A model generated the notes under the pieces. It was given only the letters and a program-made list of their open reading frames with translations. It had not been told where the DNA came from and ran no database searches. The position numbers and the translations under genes were made by a program. A stretch of 64,000 nucleotides of DNA from Glaciozyma antarctica PI12 (taxonomy: Eukaryota > Basidiomycota > Microbotryomycetes > Kriegeriales > Camptobasidiaceae). The DNA lies in the NCBI GenBank assembly GCA_002917775.1, contig KZ627157.1, positions 1,381,698 through 1,445,697 of the forward strand, given 5' to 3'. Shown here one piece after another: positions 56,441 to 64,000 of the stretch; within the stretch, counting starts at the first letter, position 1; the number at the start of each line of letters is the position of its first letter.

Positions 56441-59400
56441 CTATGGATCGTCGTCTTCTTCCTCCGGCGGAATTGACATCTCGACGCGGAGATCGGCGAC
56501 GTGGCGAGTGCGGAGGATGGAGATGTCGCGGTCCTTGACAATCGGTCGAAGGTCCTCTACTGCGATCTGGAACGAGGAGCGGTGTCAGAAGCGACGACGT
56601 GGGAGAGGAAGACCGGAACGAACCTGCAGAAGCTTGTCGACCTGGTACAAGTGCGTCGTCATGGTCCGCATGAGGGCGTACAAGCTCGCTGCCGAATCGC
56701 ATGCGAGGATCTCGACAGAGTTCATCTGGATGATGGCGACGGCGACGCGAAAGAGGATAACGGTGCCGAAGACGAAGAGGAGATCCCAGATGCGTCTGCG
56801 GGAGAAGCGAGGTCAGCTCGACAGCGGCTGTGGATTCGGGCAGCGAAGCAACGCACAGAAGGGTCTGTAGAAGTTACGTTCGTCAGACGCGACGATGAGG
56901 ATTTGCGAGAGGAAGGGCGTACTTGAACAGGTAGCGCGTCGGTGAAGAGTGATAGGAACCAGCCGAAAGTCACGGCGGGTAGCTCGACACCGAGATCCTC
57001 GAGGTGATTCGCGATGTTAGGCAAGTGGCGTTGGACGAGGTCGCGAAGGACGCGCTGATCGGCTTGAGAGACGAGGAGGTGCGAGGTGTAGTAGTCTTCG
57101 GGGAGAATTTTCTGCGAGGGGGAGTGAGCTCGCGGCGAACGAATCGGGCAACGCCGCGTACCTCGATGATGCAGACGAGAACCCAGAACGCGTCCTCCTC
57201 TGCAGGATGCGTGAGGAGAAGCGTGGCGGTGAGGTTATTCATGCCCTGGCAGTCTGCGAAGCTCAAAGAGATTAGCTTGAAGCTCGCCCAGTGTAGCGCA
57301 AGGGAACGTACAGCCAATCTTGGGATTCCGCCTGCGAAAGCGACGATGTCAGCGGGAATTGGAGAGGACTGAAGACGAGGACGCACCATGAGTAGGCGAT
57401 GAGCACATTCCGGAGCTTTGCCACGCCAGGACCGTTGCCAGCGAAGAATACGTTCGTCGGAAAAGTGCGATGGCCTGCGCGCAAAGCGGTTCAGCGAGCC
57501 TTCCCAAAGGTTGAAGCGAGACCGACTCACAATCCATGTCGATCTGGTTCAGACACTGGTTCTCCTCGCCTCGATGCGCAGCGAGCAGCTCCTGATACAT
57601 TCCCGGTTCACGCTGGTCGTTCGCGCCCGAGCATTCGGCCCAGATCCTGCGTGCAAGCCCCATCAGCTCCTCCCCCGATCCGAATCGCAGCGAAAGCACT
57701 CACTTTGGCCGATACGCAATCGGAATCCCCCTCCGCACAAGCTTCTTAAACTCGGCCCAATCCTCCTTGCCCAACTTTCCCGCTGTCCCCATCTGCGCCA
57801 CTCCGACCAAATTCTCGCTCCACGCATCCTCGCCCGCCTGCTCGCACGACTCGCACGACTCCTCTCCCGCCGCATCGGCGCGTCCCCAGCTCCCTTCGCC
57901 AACGCGATTTGCCGACGACGGATGAACGCGTCCCACGCCTCCTGACGCGTCTTCTCGACCGCGTCGTGCATCTCCGTGAGCTGCCCGAGGAGACGCTTCA
58001 TGCTTTGTTGCCCGCTCGGCGCGGGAGGAGAGTCGGAGGTGGAGCGGACGAGGCGGGGTGGGCGAAGAGGGGCGGGGGAGAGCGACGTCGAGGAAGGAAG
58101 TTCGGTCCGCCGTGTCGCTGGAGAACGAGGGACCGTCGGAGACCCGACCGTCGATTTGGGAAGCCCGAGCGCCTCCCTCAATCCCTCCAGCTCGGCATCC
58201 TCCTCCGCCTGTCCACGCTCCGCCGCACCCGCTTCCTCTCCCACTGCGTCGCCTACGGCCTCCGCATCGCCCGCGTCGGAACCCTCCCCTCGCCCCGCCC
58301 GCTCCTGACGCCGCCTCGCCTCCCGAAGCAGCTTCATCCCGCTTCGAATATCGTACACGAAGCCATACCGATCCACCATCGGTCCTTCGTCCTTGTCCCC
58401 CGCCTGCGCGCCCCGTCGACGGGTTGTGCAGCGCGAGTGTTGGCGGAGCCGCTTCGCCTGAGATCGTGTCGAGCTCCATCGTGGTTGGCGCCGAGAGAGT
58501 TGGAGGGAGAGGAACGTGAGGGACGATGGGCGTCGAGGTGGTGGAGAGGGAGACTTGCGTCGAGGGGGTTGCGAGCGCGGGTTGGGCGAAGGGGGAGTAG
58601 CGAGAGAGGGAGGAGAGTTTCGGGAAGAGGGTGAGGTTGGGTGTGGATGGTGGTGGTGGTGCCGGGGATGGGGAAGGAGTGCGACGAACGCCGCCGTCGA
58701 GTCGGGGAGCGGAGAGGCCTAGCGCGCGCGTGATGGAACCTTTGGCGACCGAGACGTACGATTTGGAGGCGCGGTTTGACGATGTGGTCGAGGATGGCGA
58801 CGAGGAGAGAGAGGAAGAAGCTGCGGGGATGGCGAGGAGGGGTGGCTTGCGCGGCCTGAGGGTATCGACAGCGTCTCCGTCGTGAGTCGGTACCGACACT
58901 CCCTCTGCGACGTTCCCCAAGAGGCTCTCCACCAGCTCCCGAACTTGTGCGCTCACCCCGTCTGGCCTTGCGAGAACGTTCCGCTCCTCCTTTCCGCCAA
59001 TCCACCACGCTGCAGCAGACGCGACGGCGGTAAAGTGGCTCGGCTGAACAATCTTGTCCGCGACGCCGTTCGGACGGGCGTGGCCGTTGACGAGGGTCGG
59101 ATGGCGATCCAGAAGGGGAGTCGAGAGGGTAGAGCTCGGGATAGGGGTGGAGAGGGAGGGTTCGAGGACGGGATGGGGGGTGAGGAGGGGAAGAGGGGGA
59201 GCGTTCGTGCTCTTCCGTCTCGAGGGAGTGGTGGAGGGGTGAGAAGAGGTCCGGGACGAGGGATCGGTGGAGAGGAAGGTGAGGGAGGGGGCCGAGGAAG
59301 AGAGATCATCGAGGGTCGGGTCCTTCGCAGGGCGGCAGGAGAGGGATCCGCTGGGAGTTGCTATGGGAGTAATGGCGTCAAAGGTCCGGGTCTCCTCCTC

Positions 59401-60392
59401 CTCCTCCTCCTCCTCCTCCTCCTCCTCGCCCTCGCTCTCGGCCACGCTCTCGGCCAACGCACTCCGTACACTCCCTTCCACAGCACTCTCCCCTTCCTTC
59501 TCCTTTCGCCAGTTCCGCCAGCCTAACCACTCGCCGTACCCCGACGCCGAGGTGGATGAGGCCGAGGCGAGGGAGGAGACGCTCTTGATGCTGTCAGATC
59601 GGTGATGACGACGAGGCGAGGGGCTCGTGGAAGGTGTAGGGGGTGTCGGGGCGGAGGGAGGAGGAGGTGGGATGGAGGAGGGGCCGAAAGAGCCAAAGAT
59701 GCGGGAGGAGAGCGAGGCGTGTCGCTGTCGAGTCGTGTGCGGCGCCGGCGGGTCTGGTAAGGGAAGGCCCGTCGATACAGCGTGTCGCTCCCTTCTCTCC
59801 GCTGCCCCGGCAAATGCGTTCTCAGCAATCGCGTCCGCCAGGTCGTCCAAATCGACCCCGTCCTCGCGCGTCGGCGTAACCTCCTCCTCTCTCGCCGCAG
59901 GGAGCTCCACCTCAGGCGAGATCAAGTCGATCCTCCATCCTTCCCCAGGGTCTGCTATCCTCACCCGTACGCGCGCCCGCTCGAGCTCACCCCGCCCTAC
60001 TCCCCCTTCTATCGCCGCTTCCTCCACCGCCTCCAACTCGCGCGCCTTGCTCTCGCCGACTGCACAGTCTCTTGAGAGGGCGTTGACGAGCGCAATGAGG
60101 TGCGAGCGGGGGAGATCCGCGAGGGCTTCGGGAGGGAGGAGGTGGGGGGCTTTGGGGAAGGCGAGGGATGGCGGGAGCGGGAGCGGCGGGAGGAGGGAAA
60201 CGGCGGCGGAGGCGGCGAGTGGTCGTGTAAAGTAGTCGGCTGCTGCTGTTGCCAATGGGAGGGAGGCTGATGTAGGGAACAGCGGAGGAGGGTCGGGGAA
60301 TGGAGAGAGGGGGTGGTTGCGAGCTGGCAACACTGCGCGCTCGTTGTCAGCTTCTGCTGGCCGTCTATGAAGCGGTCTCCAGAGTGCGTACT
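56441..60392 (-). CDS. TBC-domain Rab GTPase-activating protein
   Basis: Rab-GAP of about 1,150-1,200 residues. The long N-terminal half is disordered (Pro/Ser tracts, poly-Glu at 59392-59429). The TBC domain carries EFKKLVRRGIPIAYRPK|IWAECSG, the Arg-finger motif IDMDCHRTFP, the Gln-finger motif YCQGMNNLTATLLLTHP, FWVLVCIIE and LLRIWDLLFVFGTVILFRV. It ends RVEMSIPPEEEDDDP at 56441. The first coding exon ends in A at 60392 and the next begins TG TTG, so splicing creates ATG (donor GTACGC, branch GCTGAC, acceptor GCGCAG). One reading frame is open from 60333 to 57700, but between about 58400 and 57870 the protein-like sequence (MVDRYGFVYDIRSGMKLL, LLGQLTEMHDAVEKTRQEAW) lies in a neighbouring frame, with no good introns at either edge. 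Confidence 0.82.
59392..59429. repeat. CTC/GAG repeat encoding polyglutamate
   Basis: About a dozen uninterrupted tcc/ctc units, coding for a Glu run in the disordered part of the TBC protein on the minus strand. Confidence 0.85.
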
Positions 60393-60648
60393 GTTCCCTT
60401 GCTGCTGAGCCGAGAGCTGCTGGTTGAGCGTTGGCGAACTCGTCAAGGAAGCTCGTCTCCTCTTGGTCCCAGCACCTCTTGCTTGCTTGAGCGGACCCCG
60501 AGTCTGGACTGAGAGTAGGCTGTGCTGGCAGCGTGTGCCCAAAGGAAGGTGCCAGACGCGAGTGTCAAGAGGAGAGGAAGCTGCCCCTCGGCTGGGTCGA
60601 GTTGAGCTGACCCGCTCCTTGTCCTTCTGCCTCACACCTCAACACTCG

Positions 60649-62614
60649 ATGGCCTCCTCCCTACCTGTTCCTATCGCCATCCCGTCTAAAGAGGCGCCCA
60701 AGGAGTCTGGCTTCCGCAAGCTCGTTCGCTCCCTCTCCCGGTCGTCTCCCCGCACTCAACGACCGCCTCACGTTCGCGACAAGAGTCTCACCCGGGCGAC
60801 GTCGAGGGAGCGTACTGAGAGCCAGAGGAGTCCGGGGCTGAGCAGGAGCCCACCTCCTGGTACGTCTTAGTTGCGGTTCGAGGAGGCGGGCAGGCGGTTG
60901 GGTACGGTGGAGGGTGATGCCGCAGGCGGGAAGGGCTGGCCAGCTTGGCTGGGGTCGAGGGATGGCTACGAACGAGCAGACCGTGCTCCTTACGATGGCT
61001 TGTACTTGCTTTATGGCCTGGAGGTGCTGTGTTCAGCTAGGGGGAAGCTGTGTCTCCCACGGCGCGCGACAGTTACTGGATCGTGATGGGGCGGCGTCTC
61101 AGCTCTCTTAATAGCAGTGCTTCTCAGAAGAGCGACACTGACATATTCTCCGCAGACTCGTACTTCCCTCCTCCTCCCAGGGAGACCCTTGGGGACAACG
61201 AAGCGACTGGCCGCTCTCGTAACCCTGAATCCGTCGGCGCACGGTATGTTCTCTGCCCCTACCGCTCTGCACAAACTAAGACCCGCCCTCACAGCGCCGC
61301 CGACGTCGGAGCCTCCTCTCAAGGCGCTCCCGGCGTCTCCTTTGCCCCCTCGTCGAACCCCATTCGCGCTCCCGCCGAACTCGACACCTGGGCTCCCCCT
61401 CCCCGCCGCACGCAATCCCAGCGCGTCCCTCGCGCGCCGAGTGATGGCCCCCCTCTCTCGCGCAGCAACGGATCTCGAAGCCGCGCTGGGACGCTGGGAG
61501 ACGCGTTCGAGCAGACGAATGGGAGTGCGGAGGGGGACGAGGCGAGGAAGGAGGTGCGGAGGGGAGTGCAGCTCGAGGATAAGCCGCTTAGTCGGAGGAG
61601 TCCGAGTGTGCGCAGGGCGGCGTCGGCCGTGAGGAAGGCAGTGGAGAGCGTTGGGTTCGTACCCGCCGACAAGGTCGAGGGCGAGAAGCGCGTTTTGATT
61701 CTTGTCGCGGATGGGAGCGAGGAAATTGAGGTCATGTGAGTCGCTCTCAGGATGGACCTGGAGAGAGCTAATCGTGGTCACAGTACTCCTATGGACGTAT
61801 TTGTGCGTGCGAGCCTCGGGCCTGTCCTCGTCAGCGTCTCGCCCGAGTTCTCTCCGTCGCAGTCGCTTCCCGTGCGTCCTTTTCGTTCCCAGCCAGTGGC
61901 ATTTCTTCTAACGTGCCGATCGCAGTACATTACTCTTAGTCGTGGCGCTCGCATGCTCGCCGACACCAAGTTCGAGACGCTCAAGCAGGAGTACAAGGAC
62001 GATTTTGACGCCGTCGTGCGTCCTCTCTCCCTGTTCACGCTTGATAAATGCTGACAGTTTTTCCAGATCATTCCGGGAGGAGCGAAAGGCGCCGAACGCC
62101 TCAGCAAGGACAAGGGAGTCCAGCAGCTCATTCAGTCCTTCCACGCCGTGCGTTCCTCTCGTTTTCTCGGCTTTGACGAACTCGCTGACACCTCTCCAAT
62201 AGTCGGGCAAGCTCGTTGGCATGATCTGCGCCGGCTCGCTCGCGGCAAAGAGCTCTGGCATCGCGCTGGGGGAGCCGATCACTTCGCACCCGAGTGTCAA
62301 GGGCCATCTGGAGAAGCGTAAGTCCCGCTTCCCTGCCGCTCTACTTGCGCATCTCCTCGCTTGATACCACACCGTCGCTGACCTGATTCGATCTCGCAGA
62401 CTACCAGTACTCGGAGGAACGCGTCGTCATCTCCAACAATCTCGTTACAAGGTGCGTCCTTCCTCCCGTCCTCTCCATACGAAAAACGACAAGCTGACGC
62501 CCGCCACTCGAAAGCCGTGGACCAGGAACGGCCATCGAATTCTCCCTCGCCATCGTCGAAATCCTCGCGGGAAAGAAAAAGCGTGATGAGGTGGCGGGAC
62601 CGATGATGCTCTAA
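60649..62614 (+). CDS. DJ-1/PfpI-family protein with long N-terminal extension
   Basis: The C-terminal half is a full DJ-1 domain: RVLILVADGSEEIEV (with the conserved Glu), TPMDVFVRA, ITLSRGARMLADTKFE, IIPGGAKGAERLSKDKGVQ, GKLVGMICAGSLAAKSSGI (nucleophile-elbow Cys), ITSHPSVKGHLEKDYQYSE and VVISNNLVTSRGPGTAIEFS, ending VAGPMML at 62614. DJ-1 proteins protect against oxidative and carbonyl stress. Before it lie about 215 residues of basic Ser/Pro/Arg-rich sequence starting MASSLPVPIAIPSKEAPK at 60649 (with KLVRSLSRSSPRTQRPPH), not part of any DJ-1 protein I know. Splice joins CCT G|AC and GCA CG|C keep the frame into the domain, so it is one protein by this model. Head-to-head with the TBC gene, 256 bases apart. 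Two separate transcripts are the main alternative. Confidence 0.85.
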
Positions 62615-63266
62615 GCTCGCCTCGCATCCTCCGCGCATCTTTATTGTCGCCTATACCCTCAAACTACACCCCTTCGCGCTCAAGATTCCTTCCTGTTGAT
62701 CCCGTAGACACTTTATTCGCTAGTCCCCCATTCCCCATTCTGAACTGCTGAGAATCCCTCGCAGACGACGCGCTCCTCTTGCGACTGCTCTCGAGGTGGT
62801 GTGAGAGGATTCCCCGCCGTTGACAGCGTCCTCGCCTTCGCTCCAGCCCGTTGCGTGTGCGAGGAGCTTGGAGCTGTTGAACGAGCGAAGACGCAAGGCT
62901 CCCTGGAGGAACCCGACAGCGAGCTCGATTTTGCGGCTGTGGAGGCAGGGCAAGTGTTCGCGACGCGGTATTGCCTTCGCTAGCGCTCGAGGGAGGCTGC
63001 GCGAGAGCTACCCTCAGCCTGATCTGCGTCGCGTCGCCCTCCCTCCTCCGGGCGGAGCTCTCGCTCCTCACAGCACTAGAAGCTGCGATTCGACCGCTTG
63101 AGGAGAGTGGTCGCTCCGCAGAAGGGGCGAGCAGAGAGAAGCAGTCGCAGCGGAGAAGTCCCATCCCTCGCTCAACAACAGCCCGATACTCTCCAAGATC
63201 CATTCAAGTTTCAGTGATGGTACATGCCAGCAAGCCAGTAAAGTTGACAAGATGCACACGCTGATC
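62615..63266. other. convergent 3' spacer
   Basis: 652 bases between the DJ-1 stop and the stop of the RNA-binding gene. No gene supported. Confidence 0.5.
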
Positions 63267-63888
63267 CTAAGCCATATCGACGTCGAGTCCCGTCACCGCA
63301 GCCGTCTCCGTCGTCTTCTGCACCACACGATCAGCTCCCGCCCTCCGAAAACCCGAAAGAGAACTCACCGCAGGCTCAGGAGCACCCATGAACGCCTCGA
63401 GCTCCTTATCCAGATCATCCGACGTCTTGGGCACCTTGGCAGCTCGCGGCTCTCGTCCTCCACGCCCGCCCGTCGCGCCACCACGACCGCCACGAACTGG
63501 TCCAGGTCCTCCACCTCGTCCTCCGCGAGGTTCGCTGGCGTGCGCGGGCTCGTACGTTCGGGGAGCGCGTCGTCCAGAGGCGGCGCTGCGCGGTCGTGTT
63601 AGTGGGCACTTTAGGGCAGGGAGCAAGGGCGTACTCGGGCTCGAGACGCGCGAGAAGGGTTCCGGGAGCGGGCGGCGGTGCTCGCTCGGGCGTGTAGTTG
63701 TAGTTGACCGTAATATTCTCTCCTGCGTCGTTCATAGGGATCAGCTCTCGCGATGGGAGGAGAAGCAAGAGGACGCACCCTTGGCGAGAGCGCCATCGAA
63801 AGCGGCCTTGGCCTTCTCTGCGTGATCCTCTGACTCGTACGCAACGTACGCGATGCCCATCGAGCGGCCAGAGCGGTCAAACTTGAGG
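63267..63888 (-). CDS. ALY/REF-family RNA-binding protein, 3' part (5' end outside the window)
   Basis: The end of an RRM followed by an Arg/Gly-rich tail. Visible RRM sequence: KFDRSGRSMGIAYVAYES, then DHAEKAKAAFDGALAKG and ENITVNYNYTPERAPPP. Then the RGG-rich stretch (PRGGRGGGPGPVRGGRGG) and the ALY C-terminal box KTSDDLDKELEAFM, ending TGLDVDMA at 63267. Introns near 63745, 63610 and 63340 keep frame. The exon containing the start of the RRM is not found before the right edge, so at least one upstream exon is missing from the window. The C-terminal box places it in the Yra1/Mlo3/THOC4 family, making it the second member here after the gene at 4.3-6.1 kb. The two are clearly diverged. Confidence 0.8.
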
Positions 63889-64000
63889 CGAGCACGAGGG
63901 AGAGATGGGAGAAACGCGAGGGGAAGGTGGAGGAAGGGCGGAGTAAGCGCTGGTGATCGAAAATCTGCTACTGGTGAGGCTGCTCAGGGTGAAGGGACCC

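Noticed and set aside
57909-58634. 241-codon plus-strand frame opposite the TBC gene
   Set aside because: Shadow of the TBC coding region on the other strand.

Overview
The window is a GC-rich fungal nuclear fragment. Its genes are broken by many short introns with GTACGT, GTGCGT or GTGAGT donors, CTGAC or CTAAC branch sites and CAG acceptors. Genes are dense and lie on both strands. Intron style, codon bias and gene content fit a basidiomycete yeast, most likely Microbotryomycetes (the Rhodotorula / Rhodosporidium / Sporobolomyces group). That placement is inference from sequence style, not a database match. I saw no rRNA, tRNA, CRISPR array, LTR element or virus-like element.

Left part (1-13 kb): the genes here are on the minus strand. 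They are a Pps1-type dual-specificity phosphatase, the mRNA-export adaptor Yra1/ALY with one very long intron, two neighbouring paralogous GPI-anchored wall proteins with a Kre9/Knh1-like N-terminal domain, and a short unidentified gene. A giant plus-strand gene follows (13.3-22.8 kb): a BEACH protein with ConA-like, PH-BEACH, BEACH, WD40 and FYVE-like parts (ALFY/WDFY3 layout).

Middle (23-43 kb): on the minus strand, an unidentified Ser-rich protein, the meiotic pairing factor Hop2, a two-finger GATA factor, the Golgi tether subunit Cog2, a multi-pass membrane protein next to an assembly gap, and a MINDY (FAM63) deubiquitinase ending in a CaaX box. The MINDY gene is divergent from the PP2A catalytic subunit, which is followed by a small mitochondrial protein.

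Right part (43-64 kb): a decayed copy of the multi-pass membrane family, then four plus-strand genes: a WLM (Wss1-like) protease, the adenine glycosylase MutY, Pex3, and an unidentified nuclear-type protein. Three of these four carry a clear SUMO-interaction motif. Next come a third copy of the membrane family, a TBC Rab-GAP, a DJ-1-domain protein with a long N-terminal extension, and, cut by the window edge, a second ALY/REF RNA-binding gene.

The genes do not form one pathway. The points that most deserve follow-up are the 769-base intron in Yra1 (the budding-yeast orthologue has an intron of nearly the same size that controls its own expression), the SUMO-motif cluster at 45-54 kb, the dispersed three-copy membrane family with one pseudogene, and several places where conserved protein continues across a stop or a change of frame.
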